Source of the DNA: Polaribacter sp. SA4-12
GTDB lineage: Bacteria; Bacteroidota; Bacteroidia; Flavobacteriales; Flavobacteriaceae
Reading direction: 5' to 3'
DNA length: 64,000 bases
NCBI RefSeq assembly: GCF_002163675.1
Contig: NZ_CP019334.1
Span: forward strand, 3,205,501 to 3,269,500
Positions 36,203-44,185 of this stretch are shown piece by piece (position 1 is the stretch's first letter; each line of letters starts with the position of its first letter). A program made the position numbers and the translations under genes. A model generated the notes under the pieces. It searched no databases. It was not told the origin of the DNA and worked only from the letters and a program-made list of their open reading frames with translations.

Positions 36203-37930
36203 ATGAGTAAACTTATTTCCGGTTTTTCTAAGTTAACTAAAGATGAAAAGATTACATGGTTAACAGAAAATTATTTCCATAATCAATCAGAAACTAAAGA
36301 TGTTATTAAACAATATTGGAATAGCAATATTGATTTACAACAATTGCATGATGATTTTATAGAAAACACAATTTCTAATTTTTACATGCCTTTTGGTATT
36401 GCTCCAAACTTTGTGATAAATGATAGAGCTTACGTGGTTCCTATGGTTGTAGAAGAAAGTTCTGTGGTTGCAGCAGCTTCTTTGGTTGGGAAATACTGGA
36501 GCACAAGAGGTGGTTTTAAAACGAAAGTAATTGGCACAACAAAAATTGGGCAAGTCCATTTTATGTTTGCAGGAGATAAAACTGAAATTGAAAAGTACTT
36601 TCTTAAAAATAAAACTGAATTATTCGCAGCTACAGCTTCCATTACAAAGAATATGGAAAAACGTGGTGGCGGAATTTTAGATATAGAATTAGTCGACAAA
36701 ACGGATAAATTAGAAAACTATTACCAATTGCATGTAACTTTTGAAACGAAAGATTCAATGGGTGCAAATTTTATAAATTCTTGTTTAGAAGCAATTGCTA
36801 AAACATTTGAAAGAGAAGATATAGAAATCGTAATGAGTATTCTTTCTAACTATGTTCCAGAATGTTTGGTAAGGGCAGAAGTGAGTTGTAAAATTGATGA
36901 ATTAGGAGGAGAAAACCCACAGAAGTTTGCAGAGAAATTTTATCAAGCAGTAAAAATTGCAGAAGTAGAACCTTACAGAGCTGTAACTCATAATAAAGGA
37001 ATTATGAATGGAATTGACGCTGTTGTTTTAGCAACTGGTAACGATTTTAGAGCTGTAGAAGCTGGTGCGCATGCATATGCTTCAAGATCTGGACAATATT
37101 CGAGTTTGTCTCATTGTTCTATTGATGACGGAATTTTTAAGTTTTGGATTGAAATTCCTTTAGCTTTAGGAACCGTTGGTGGTTTAACAGGTTTACATCC
37201 AATGGCAAAATTGTCTTTAGAGATGTTACAAAAACCAACTGCAAGAACATTAATGCAAGTGATGGCAGCAGCAGGATTGGCACAGAATTTTGCAGCTTTA
37301 AGAGCCCTAACAACAAAGGGAATTCAGCACGGACATATGAAAATGCATTTGCAGAATATTTTAAATCAATTTAATGCAAATGATGAAGAAAAAGCAATAA
37401 TTACTGCTTATTTTGATAAAAGAACCGTGACACATTCTGCAGTTGTAGATAAAATAGATTCTTTAAGAGAACCAACAATTAGTTGGATTGATTTTTTAGA
37501 TAAAAACTTAGTAAGGTCTAAATTGTCGATGATTGATAAAAATTCAAAACCTGTTTTTGGAAAGATGAATGGGCAACAAATGATTGAACATTTAAGCTTT
37601 TTATTACAGATTTCTAATGGTAAGGTGGATGCTGATTATTATGTTTCTGATGAGAAATCCGCAAGAAGAAAACCTTTTTTAAATACAGAAGGGGAGTTGC
37701 AAGTTGGTTTTAAAGCACCAATGTTATCTGAAGAACCAAATGAATTAAAATTTAGTTCCGTTGGCGCTGCAATAAATGATTTATTTATTCAAATAGATGA
37801 TTTCAATAGTCATTTTAAAACTGCAAAAGCAGAAAATCATCCGTTTTTTGGTGAGTTAGATTATGAATATTGGCAGAAATTCCACGTAAAACATTTTACA
37901 CATCATTTTAAACAATTCCACTTATTATAA
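36203..37930 (+). CDS. Class II hydroxymethylglutaryl-CoA reductase with C-terminal DUF1569/DinB-like extension
   Basis: 575 residues. The first ~430 are a class II HMG-CoA reductase (mevalonate formation): VVPMVVEESSVVAAAS, the DSMGANFINS cofactor motif, ATGNDFRAVEAGAHAYAS, GTVGGLTGLHPMAK and the catalytic His region KGIQHGHMKMH. Class II enzymes usually end there. The extra ~140 residues (FGKMNGQQMIEHLSFLLQ ... KFHVKHFTHHFKQFHLL) have the His pattern of DUF1569/DinB-like four-helix proteins, so this appears to be a fusion. It is the first of several mevalonate genes within 12 kb. Confidence 0.92.
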   Translation: MSKLISGFSKLTKDEKITWLTENYFHNQSETKDVIKQYWNSNIDLQQLHDDFIENTISNFYMPFGIAPNFVINDRAYVVPMVVEESSVVAAASLVGKYWSTRGGFKTKVIGTTKIGQVHFMFAGDKTEIEKYFLKNKTELFAATASITKNMEKRGGGILDIELVDKTDKLENYYQLHVTFETKDSMGANFINSCLEAIAKTFEREDIEIVMSILSNYVPECLVRAEVSCKIDELGGENPQKFAEKFYQAVKIAEVEPYRAVTHNKGIMNGIDAVVLATGNDFRAVEAGAHAYASRSGQYSSLSHCSIDDGIFKFWIEIPLALGTVGGLTGLHPMAKLSLEMLQKPTARTLMQVMAAAGLAQNFAALRALTTKGIQHGHMKMHLQNILNQFNANDEEKAIITAYFDKRTVTHSAVVDKIDSLREPTISWIDFLDKNLVRSKLSMIDKNSKPVFGKMNGQQMIEHLSFLLQISNGKVDADYYVSDEKSARRKPFLNTEGELQVGFKAPMLSEEPNELKFSSVGAAINDLFIQIDDFNSHFKTAKAENHPFFGELDYEYWQKFHVKHFTHHFKQFHLL

Positions 37931-37976
37931 TTAGATTGACTTTTCTGTAAATGCAGGAAATTATAAAATTAAAATG

Positions 37977-38046
37977 TCTCCTCGAGCGCAGTCGAGAGGT
38001 CATAAAAAAGTAGTTATCATAAAAAGGTCTCGACTGCGCTCGACCA
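37977..38046. repeat. Dispersed inverted repeat (TCGAGCGCAGTCGAGA type)
   Basis: CTCGAGCGCAGTCGAGAGGTC at the left pairs with GGTCTCGACTGCGCTCGACC at the right around a 24-base A/T-rich loop. It is an intergenic repeat of a kind common in Bacteroidota. It separates HMG-CoA reductase from the GHMP kinase gene, and its 3' edge is 13 bp before the TTG start, so it may affect expression of the second gene. Confidence 0.85.
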
Positions 38047-38058
38047 GACAAAGTAGTT

Positions 38059-38988
38059 TTGAAAAATTATTATTCTAACGGAAAGCTTTTGTTAACAGGA
38101 GAATATCTTGTTTTAGACGGAGCGAAATCTTTAGCGATTCCTACAAAATTTGGTCAAGATTTAGTAGTTGAAAAAATAAAAGAACCAGAAATCATTTGGG
38201 GAAGTTTTACGCACACAGGAGAATGTTGGTTTGAAGCTGTTTTTGACTTGAAAAAACTACGTTTGATAAATTGTACATTTAATTCTGATAAAGAAGGGAA
38301 TGCCGATATTATTGCAGAAACGTTGTTAGGGATTTTAAGAGAAGCAAAAGATTTAAATCCTGATTTTTTAAATTGTGAAAATGGATTTATGGTGAAAACC
38401 AACCTTACTTTTCCAAGAAATTGGGGATTAGGTACTTCATCAACTTTAATAAATTCTATTGCAACTTGGGCAAAAGTAGATGCTTTTAAGTTATTGTGGA
38501 ATTCCTTTAAAGGAAGTGGTTATGATATTGCTTGTGCTCAAAATGATACACCTGTTTTTTATCAAATTGAAAATAAAGAACCTGTTGTTGAGCAAGTAAC
38601 ATTCAACCCAAGTTTTAAAGAGAATTTGTTTTTTGTACATCTAAATCAAAAGCAAGATTCTAAAGAAGGAATTGCTAAGTTTAGAGAAAGTAATATCAAT
38701 TTTGATAAAGAAATAAAAAGAATTTCAGCTATTTCTGATGCGTTTTTAAAGGCAGATTCAATAGAAGGTTTTAATAGTTTAATTGTTGAGCATGAAAACA
38801 TAATCAGCTCAATTATCAAACTGAAACCAGTAAAAGAAAGATTATTTCCAGATTATTTTGGAGAAATAAAAAGTTTAGGAGCTTGGGGAGGAGATTTTGT
38901 TCTAGTAACAGGAGATTCATCAACACCAGCTTATTTTAAAAATAAAGGATTCGAAACAATCCTTACATATTCAGAGATGATTTTATGA
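38059..38988 (+). CDS. GYDIA family GHMP kinase (candidate phosphomevalonate kinase)
   Basis: 309-residue GHMP-superfamily kinase. NGKLLLTGEYLVLDGAKSLA is motif 1, PRNWGLGTSSTLINSIA the ATP loop, GYDIACAQNDTPVFYQ the family-defining segment, and GAWGGDFVLVTG motif 3. The start is TTG 38059 (no ATG near). The mevalonate pathway needs two kinases; mevalonate kinase is at 47630, so this one may act on phosphomevalonate. That role is an inference from context. It overlaps the next gene by 4 bp (ATGA). Confidence 0.88.
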   Translation: MKNYYSNGKLLLTGEYLVLDGAKSLAIPTKFGQDLVVEKIKEPEIIWGSFTHTGECWFEAVFDLKKLRLINCTFNSDKEGNADIIAETLLGILREAKDLNPDFLNCENGFMVKTNLTFPRNWGLGTSSTLINSIATWAKVDAFKLLWNSFKGSGYDIACAQNDTPVFYQIENKEPVVEQVTFNPSFKENLFFVHLNQKQDSKEGIAKFRESNINFDKEIKRISAISDAFLKADSIEGFNSLIVEHENIISSIIKLKPVKERLFPDYFGEIKSLGAWGGDFVLVTGDSSTPAYFKNKGFETILTYSEMIL

Positions 38989-40196
38989 GTAAAGTAATAA
39001 TTATTGGAGGTGGAGCAGCAGGATATTTTACAGCTATAAACGCAAAAGAAAATAACCCTGAATTAGATATTACGATTCTCGAAAAAGGGAAAGACGTTTT
39101 ACAAAAAGTAAAAATTTCTGGAGGAGGAAGATGTAATGTTACACATGCTTGTTTTGAGCCAAAAGAATTGGTGAAATTTTATCCAAGAGGAGAAAAAGAA
39201 TTGTTAGGGCCTTTTCATAAATTTATGACAGGAGATACTTTTGAGTGGTTCGAAAATAAAGGTGTCCCTTTAAAAATCGAAGATGATAATCGTGTTTTTC
39301 CTGAAGCAAATACAAGTCAAGCAATTATAGATTGTTTTCAAAACGCTGTTGATAACTTAGGTATTAAAGTGTTGACAAACTGTGGTGTAAATTCGGTTTC
39401 TCAACAAGATGATAAGTGGATTGTTAACACAAAAGAGCAAGTTTTTGAAGCAGATAAATTAGTTGTTGCAGCAGGAAGTTCTAAAAAAGTATGGGAATTG
39501 TGTGAAAGTTTAGATCACGCTGTTATAGAACCTGTTCCTTCATTATTTACTTTTAATATCAATGATAAAAGATTGGTAGATTTATTAGGTACATCTGTGC
39601 CAAATGCGACTGTAACTATTTCTGGAACAAAATTAGAAGCATCAGGGCCTCTGTTAATTACACATTGGGGAATGAGTGGACCAGCAGTTTTAAAACTTTC
39701 TGCTTTTGGAGCAAGAGTTTTAGCTGATAAAAATTATCAATATAATGTAGTGGTAAATTGGTTGTCTAGACCAACAGATAAAGTATTGAATGTACTTCTC
39801 AATTTAAAAAAGAAAGAGCCACGTAAAACAGCAATTTTAAAATCTCCATTTGCGGAGGTATCTAAAAGATTGTGGGAACGTTTTGTAGTTGCTGCAGGTA
39901 TAACACCAACTCAAAATTGGGCGGATTTAAATAATGCTCAGTTAGAAAACTTAGCAAACCAATTAACGAAAGGAATTTTTAATGCAAACGGAAGAACTAC
40001 TTTTAAAGATGAATTTGTTACTGCTGGTGGAATCGATTTAAAAGAAATTAATTTTAAACGTTTTGAAAGTAGAAAGCATAAAAATCTCTTTTTTGTAGGA
40101 GAAGTTTTAAATATAGATGCAGTTACTGGAGGTTTTAACTTTCAGAATGCTTGGACAGGTGGTTACATCTGTGCAAACGCTTTGGCAGAAGATTAA
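38985..40196 (+). CDS. HI0933/YhiN-like FAD-dependent oxidoreductase
   Basis: 403-residue flavoprotein. N-terminal dinucleotide fold VIIIGGGAAGYFTAINA, then KISGGGRCNVTHAC, GDTFEWFENKGVPLKIEDDNRVFP, the HWGMSGPAVLKLS segment and the C-terminal GEVLNIDAVTGGFNFQNAWTGG, all typical of the HI0933 family (aminoacetone oxidase-like), whose physiological reaction is poorly known. It is translationally coupled to the GYDIA kinase gene. Confidence 0.93.
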   Translation: MSKVIIIGGGAAGYFTAINAKENNPELDITILEKGKDVLQKVKISGGGRCNVTHACFEPKELVKFYPRGEKELLGPFHKFMTGDTFEWFENKGVPLKIEDDNRVFPEANTSQAIIDCFQNAVDNLGIKVLTNCGVNSVSQQDDKWIVNTKEQVFEADKLVVAAGSSKKVWELCESLDHAVIEPVPSLFTFNINDKRLVDLLGTSVPNATVTISGTKLEASGPLLITHWGMSGPAVLKLSAFGARVLADKNYQYNVVVNWLSRPTDKVLNVLLNLKKKEPRKTAILKSPFAEVSKRLWERFVVAAGITPTQNWADLNNAQLENLANQLTKGIFNANGRTTFKDEFVTAGGIDLKEINFKRFESRKHKNLFFVGEVLNIDAVTGGFNFQNAWTGGYICANALAED

Positions 40197-40204
40197 TTTT
40201 TCAC

Positions 40205-40300
40205 CTCACTGAAAACAGTTAGTCTTCTCACTGTTTTCAGTGAGGTAAAAACTTCACTGATTTTGGGGATTGACAAGTGCTTATAAAAGGTATAAATTTG
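40205..40300 (+). promoter_or_regulatory. Double-palindrome promoter, copy A (upstream of the 146-aa secreted protein)
   Basis: Palindrome 1 CTCACTGAAAACAGTTAG at 40205-40222 (one mismatch), palindrome 2 CTCACTGTTTTCAGTGAG at 40227-40244 (perfect), half-site TTCACTGA at 40253-40260, -33 TTGACA at 40270, and -7 TAAATTTG at 40293-40300. The start-to-start distances 22, 26, 17 and 23 are the same as in copy B at 61693-61788. The arrangement suggests a dimeric activator bound just upstream of -33. It begins 8 bp after the flavoprotein stop. Confidence 0.85.
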
Positions 40301-40336
40301 GATATATAATTCTAACAAATTTATAAACCTCCAAAT

Positions 40337-40777
40337 ATGAAAACTTTCAAAAATTTCTTTTTTTTAAGTCTAACAATTTTGTTGTCATTTACTTTAAATG
40401 CTCAAGATTATGTAATGAGTTCTGTTACTAATCCTTTAGAAAATACTTCTGAATCTGTTGATAATTCTGATATAACTCCTTTAATAGAAAATGAAACATT
40501 CACGTATAAATCTCATGGAGAAAAAGTTTTAGTTGTTTTTAGTGAAACAGAGCACATAGAATATTATAATAATAAAAGACATTATATAAAATCTAAAATT
40601 TCATGGTTGTCAACAAATGAATGTTTAATGACAATTGTAGATTCAGATTTGCCAAATTTTCCATTTAGTAATGGTACAAAATTATCTATGGTAATTACTA
40701 AAGTAAAAGGTAAGAATGTTCATTATAAATCTACTTTAGGAGGAAGAACTTGGTCTGGTAAAATGAAAAAACAATAA
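40337..40777 (+). CDS. Secreted protein of unknown function, 146 aa
   Basis: Not recognised. Signal peptide MKTFKNFFFLSLTILLSFTLNAQ, then an acidic stretch (residues 30-50) and a small beta-rich domain (FTYKSHGEKVLVVFSETEHIEYYNN, YIKSKISWLSTNECLMTIVDSD, TKLSMVITKVKGKNVHYKST) that could be a lipocalin-like or DUF-type barrel. It is driven by a promoter with the same operator layout as the NarL-type response regulator at 61799. It stands alone, followed by a terminator. Confidence 0.8.
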   Translation: MKTFKNFFFLSLTILLSFTLNAQDYVMSSVTNPLENTSESVDNSDITPLIENETFTYKSHGEKVLVVFSETEHIEYYNNKRHYIKSKISWLSTNECLMTIVDSDLPNFPFSNGTKLSMVITKVKGKNVHYKSTLGGRTWSGKMKKQ

Positions 40778-40825
40778 TTAATAGTTGTTGTTTACCGTTT
40801 TTAAGAATTGCCCCTTTTTTATATT

Positions 40826-40859
40826 AGCTTTTTCTATATCAATAGAAAAAGCTTTTTTA
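40826..40859 (+). terminator. Terminator after the 146-aa secreted protein gene
   Basis: AGCTTTTTCTAT-ATCA-ATAGAAAAAGCT followed by TTTTT. Confidence 0.9.
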
Positions 40860-40877
40860 GTTTCAGCTATAAATTTA

Positions 40878-40905
40878 TTGTTAATCGTTTTATTGTTTAT
40901 TTTTG
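40878..40905 (+). promoter_or_regulatory. Promoter of the AhpC/TSA-like gene
   Basis: TTG at 40878-40880 and TATTTTTG at 40898-40905, 17 bp apart, fit -33/-7; the ATG follows 21 bp later. Confidence 0.6.
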
Positions 40906-40926
40906 AAGTGAATTTAAATATGAATT

Positions 40927-41481
40927 ATGGCATTAACAGAATCAAATGAATTTATAATAGGAACTAAAGCTCCTAGTTTTAATTTAATAAATACAGTTAA
41001 TGGTGCTTTTGTTTCTTTAGAAGAGATTAAGGGTGATAGAGGAACTGTCATTATGTTTATTTGTAATCATTGCCCTTTTGTAATTCATGTAAATTCAGCC
41101 TTGGTTAAAATGGCGAACGATTATTATCAAAAAGGAATTCGTTTTATAGCGATTAGTTCTAATGATGTAGAAAATTATCCACAAGATGCTCCTAAATTCA
41201 TGAAGCAATTGGTTATAGAAGAAAATTTCCCTTTTCCTTATTTGTATGATGAAACTCAAGAAGTAGCAAAAGCATATAATGCGGCTTGTACTCCAGATTT
41301 TTATATTTTTGATGCTGATTTAAAGTCAGTTTATCATGGGCAATTAGATAATTCAAGACCTGGAAATGGAATGCCTGTTACTGGAATTGATTTGCGGAAT
41401 TCTCTTGATAATTTATTGGAAAATAAACCTGCTTTAGAAAATCAAAAACCAAGTATGGGTTGTGGTATTAAGTGGAAATAG
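40927..41481 (+). CDS. AhpC/TSA-family thioredoxin-like protein
   Basis: 184-residue cytosolic redoxin (no signal peptide). GTKAPSFNLINTVNGAFVSL, then VIMFICNHCPFVIHVNSALVK with a CxxC-type pair (CNHC), and FPYLYDETQEVAKAYNAACTPDFYIFD. Proteins of this type are usually annotated as thioredoxin family protein; the peroxide-reducing role is unproven. It converges with the VOC gene, 10 bp apart. Confidence 0.9.
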   Translation: MALTESNEFIIGTKAPSFNLINTVNGAFVSLEEIKGDRGTVIMFICNHCPFVIHVNSALVKMANDYYQKGIRFIAISSNDVENYPQDAPKFMKQLVIEENFPFPYLYDETQEVAKAYNAACTPDFYIFDADLKSVYHGQLDNSRPGNGMPVTGIDLRNSLDNLLENKPALENQKPSMGCGIKWK

Positions 41482-41491
41482 TTTTTAATAG

Positions 41492-41878
41492 TTATTTAAT
41501 ATCATCATTTATTTCAATCCAATAACCATTTGGGTCTTGAAAGTAAACTTGTTTAATACCATCTTTTCGAACGTAATCTTTATTTTGAGAACCAATCCAA
41601 TCAGAATAATCAATTTTTAATTCTTTTAGATGTACTACAAATGAATCTATATTAACCGTTGACAAAGCAAAGTGAACAGCTTTATTTACCTTTATTTCAA
41701 AGTCAGGACGTGGAATTAGATGAAGTTGTTTGCCTTCTCCAATAGATAACCATCTAGTTTTAGAGTTAGAGGCAGTATTTTTTATTTCTTTAAATTGAAA
41801 CACTTTTTGATAAAAGTCTATAGATGTGTCTACATCTTTTACGGAAAGTGCAATGTGATTAAATGAAAAAGAGCTCAT
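41492..41878 (-). CDS. VOC family protein (glyoxalase/bleomycin-resistance fold)
   Basis: 128-residue single-unit vicinal-oxygen-chelate protein. FNHIALSVKDVDTSIDFYQKVFQF at the N-terminus has the His metal ligand; further ligand candidates are His in KQLHLIPRP, His in AVHFALST and Glu in DPNGYWIEI. It could be a dioxygenase, isomerase or lyase; the substrate cannot be inferred. Confidence 0.9.
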   Translation of the reverse strand: MSSFSFNHIALSVKDVDTSIDFYQKVFQFKEIKNTASNSKTRWLSIGEGKQLHLIPRPDFEIKVNKAVHFALSTVNIDSFVVHLKELKIDYSDWIGSQNKDYVRKDGIKQVYFQDPNGYWIEINDDIK

Positions 41879-41906
41879 TTATAAAATTTTATGATGTTTA
41901 AATATA

Positions 41907-42635
41907 TTATATCGTTTTGTCTAAATAATACTGATACAGTTTTGTAAATGCATGTTTGTATCTTAGTTTGCAATCTCTGATATCTCCTTCAAATTTCAAC
42001 TCTTTTTTAACGCCTAAATTATAAATGCCTTTACCTTTTGCCATGCGTTCTAGTTTTCTAATCGCTTTTTCGGATAATTGATTATAGATAGGTTCTACAA
42101 TTTTACATTGTTCTATTTTGCCATTTTTAATATCCCAATCTTTTGCTTTCTGACCTTTTAAAATATTTTTAGAAAAATAAACTTCTTTAATTAATGGAAA
42201 AGCAAATGCGAGTACTTTTTTAGAACCTTCGTTGCCAAACCAAATCACCTCTTTGTTTCTAACGACAAATGTTCTAATAAAAAAGTTATCAAAATAGGAG
42301 AGTTGTTCAGCAACAACAGCAGCTACACCAACTGCATTTATTTCATGACCTAGTTTTTTTCTTTCGGTATCAAACCAAATATAAAAATCTCGTGTTTGGC
42401 AGATGTTTTTATATTTTAAGTTTCCATTATCTAAAGATAAATTGAATTTATTGGCTTGTTGCCAAATTGCTGTATTTCTCTTTCTATCTTTTTTTAACCA
42501 ATTACCACTTTTAAGAACAGTTTCTCCTGTTGCTTTTTTATACTTTTTTAAACTTTTCCATTCTTGGGAAAATGTAAGTTGAGTGGTTAAAAGAAAGATG
42601 ATAAGCGCTACTATGTTGAGTAATTTTCTCATCAA
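41907..42635 (-). CDS. Exported hypothetical protein, 242 aa
   Basis: Not recognised. Signal peptide LLNIVALIIFLLTTQLTFSQ, then a basic mature protein (EWKSLKKYKKATGETVLKSGNWL) and a helical core (HEINAVGVAAVVAEQLSYFDNFF). Residues 90-200 contain many aromatic and basic positions. It lies 28 bp upstream of the VOC gene on the same strand. Two adjacent Met codons open the frame; the second may be the real start. Confidence 0.75.
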   Translation of the reverse strand: MMRKLLNIVALIIFLLTTQLTFSQEWKSLKKYKKATGETVLKSGNWLKKDRKRNTAIWQQANKFNLSLDNGNLKYKNICQTRDFYIWFDTERKKLGHEINAVGVAAVVAEQLSYFDNFFIRTFVVRNKEVIWFGNEGSKKVLAFAFPLIKEVYFSKNILKGQKAKDWDIKNGKIEQCKIVEPIYNQLSEKAIRKLERMAKGKGIYNLGVKKELKFEGDIRDCKLRYKHAFTKLYQYYLDKTI

Positions 42636-42727
42636 GGTAATTTTTTGGAGAGTTTGTTTGTGCGTAATGAATTACTATTCATAAAGTGATTAATTATTAT
42701 GAAGAATGAGATTAGAATCAAGTTAAA

Positions 42728-42961
42728 TTATCCAACTTCACCACGATGAGGTTTTAATGCATCTCTATAAATTTTCATATCTTTTTCATCAACAGTTATA
42801 AATGCAGAAAACAACATTTCGTTTTTCTCTTGAATATTAATTTCATGAAAAGTTAAGTTTTCTATCGTTGCAAATTCTTTTAAATGAATGGTGTGATGTT
42901 CTGCAGTTTTCTTTGCATCTGGACCTCTAAAATCCCACAATAATTTTATTTTTCTAGACAT
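42728..42961 (-). CDS. Small conserved-looking protein, 77 aa, unknown
   Basis: Not recognised by name. Compact alpha/beta protein (KIKLLWDFRGPDAKKTAEHHTIHLKEF, NEMLFSAFITVDEKDM) without a signal peptide. It lies 11 bp after the thiamine pyrophosphokinase gene on the same strand, so it is co-transcribed. Two His residues in AEHHTIHL could bind a metal. Confidence 0.78.
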   Translation of the reverse strand: MSRKIKLLWDFRGPDAKKTAEHHTIHLKEFATIENLTFHEINIQEKNEMLFSAFITVDEKDMKIYRDALKPHRGEVG

Positions 42962-42972
42962 TTTAGTATTTC

Positions 42973-43578
42973 TTAATGATTGATAAAAATAAACAATTCT
43001 CCAGTTTTAAAACTGATTTCCACCTTGTTTTTAATCGCTTTGTTTCTTGTGCCAATTCTTTGTCCGAAAGTCAAATTCTCATCATTTAAAGAATATTGTA
43101 GTCCTTTTGTATTGATGTTTTTTGCTTCAGGAAAAGGAACTAAAGAAATTGTTTTATCAACAGAGTTTAAGATTTTAGTATTTTTATCCGCTAGAAAATA
43201 ACGACTATGATTGTCAAAAAAAGTAAGACTTAATTTATTTTTCCACTGAATTGTTGTGTGTAGGTTTCCTAAAAAATGATCTTGTTCTTTTCCACTTGCG
43301 CCAAATACATCAACATTTTTAAAACCTTTTTCAAATAAGATTTGAAGTATTTTATCAAAATCAGTAAAATCTTGATTCGGAGTATGAATTACTTCAATAT
43401 TTTTTGGTAGGTTTTCTATGGAATCAAAATCGCCACTAATAAAATTGGGTTTAATTTCATTTTTTTCTAAAAAGTGATAAGCGCCATCTGTAGCGCAAAT
43501 AACTTCGTAATTAGAAATGTTGGGAAGGTTTTTTGGAGGTTCTCCATTTAAAAGTAAAAAGACAGTTCCTTTATTCAT
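42973..43578 (-). CDS. Thiamine diphosphokinase
   Basis: 201-residue enzyme transferring pyrophosphate from ATP to thiamine. The family's ATDGAYHFL, ISGDFDSIENLP and TPNQDFTDFDKILQ motifs (acidic metal-binding cluster) are clear, with GASGKEQDHFLGNLHTT in the middle and the C-terminal beta domain (GLQYSLNDENLTFGQRIGTRN). It is followed by a small co-transcribed gene. No TPP riboswitch was seen upstream. Confidence 0.92.
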   Translation of the reverse strand: MNKGTVFLLLNGEPPKNLPNISNYEVICATDGAYHFLEKNEIKPNFISGDFDSIENLPKNIEVIHTPNQDFTDFDKILQILFEKGFKNVDVFGASGKEQDHFLGNLHTTIQWKNKLSLTFFDNHSRYFLADKNTKILNSVDKTISLVPFPEAKNINTKGLQYSLNDENLTFGQRIGTRNKAIKNKVEISFKTGELFIFINH

Positions 43579-43586
43579 AAAACAAA

Positions 43587-43622
43587 AATACCCATTTCTT
43601 AGTTAAAAGAAATGGGTATTTA
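43587..43622 (-). terminator. Terminator after the ExbB-like gene
   Basis: AAATACCCATTTCTT pairs with AAGAAATGGGTATTT around AGTTAA; T-run on the minus strand. It lies 24 bp past the stop codon at 43646. Confidence 0.92.
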
Positions 43623-43645
43623 AAAACAGGTGAAATTTTAAATGA

Positions 43646-43981
43646 TTACTTTTTTTTCCAAGTTAAAATAATGGTAAATAATTTCCCTATTAAAAAAATT
43701 ATCATTCCAAAAGTAGGTGCGAGTAAACCAACTCTAAAACCAACAGCTAAAACTTGACTTGACACACTATTTGCTACACTTATCATTTCTAATGCTTGTA
43801 AAAGACCAATAACAAAGCCTAAAACACCAAACACAAAAGAAAATAAGGCTAAAGAACTAATGAGTTTGTGGGTTTTTTCGGTATTGTCTTTTAAGCCTTT
43901 AATAAATAAAACAACAATTACAATTAATAAGATTAATAACGTAATCATAAATAGTGGTCCTCCTTCAATAATGAATTTCAT
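43646..43981 (-). CDS. Short MotA/TolQ/ExbB-like membrane protein
   Basis: 111 residues when started at ATG 43981 (MKFIIEGGPLFMITLLIL). GGPLFM plus three helices (about residues 8-26, 38-62 and 78-104) recall the proton-channel core of TolQ/ExbB, here reduced in size and without partner genes (no ExbD or TonB next to it). A longer frame to 44077 adds 32 residues unlike the family, so ATG 43981 is preferred. The role is uncertain. Confidence 0.75.
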   Translation of the reverse strand: MKFIIEGGPLFMITLLILLIVIVVLFIKGLKDNTEKTHKLISSLALFSFVFGVLGFVIGLLQALEMISVANSVSSQVLAVGFRVGLLAPTFGMIIFLIGKLFTIILTWKKK

Positions 43982-44185
43982 AATATATTTTTTAAGATTA
44001 TAAAGTAAAAGTATTTTTAAAAAGAAGTTGATAAATAATTTAGCGACCAATAACCAGTTTTGATTCGGTTTTAACAAATGTCGTATTTTTAATGAAAATA
44101 AAGCAAAAATTGTTGAAACACTTGTTAATTTGGTATTTCATCTATTTTTACATTAAATAGTGTTAAAAAATAGTTTATTTGTAAG

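Noticed and set aside
40205..40244. Palindromes after the flavoprotein gene as a Rho-independent terminator
   Set aside because: The hairpins lack a T-run and the same arrangement recurs upstream of another promoter with equal spacing to -33 and -7.
42973..43640. TPP riboswitch near the thiamine pyrophosphokinase gene
   Set aside because: No THI-box-like sequence (CTGAGA...ACC...) was seen upstream; only the neighbour's terminator is there.
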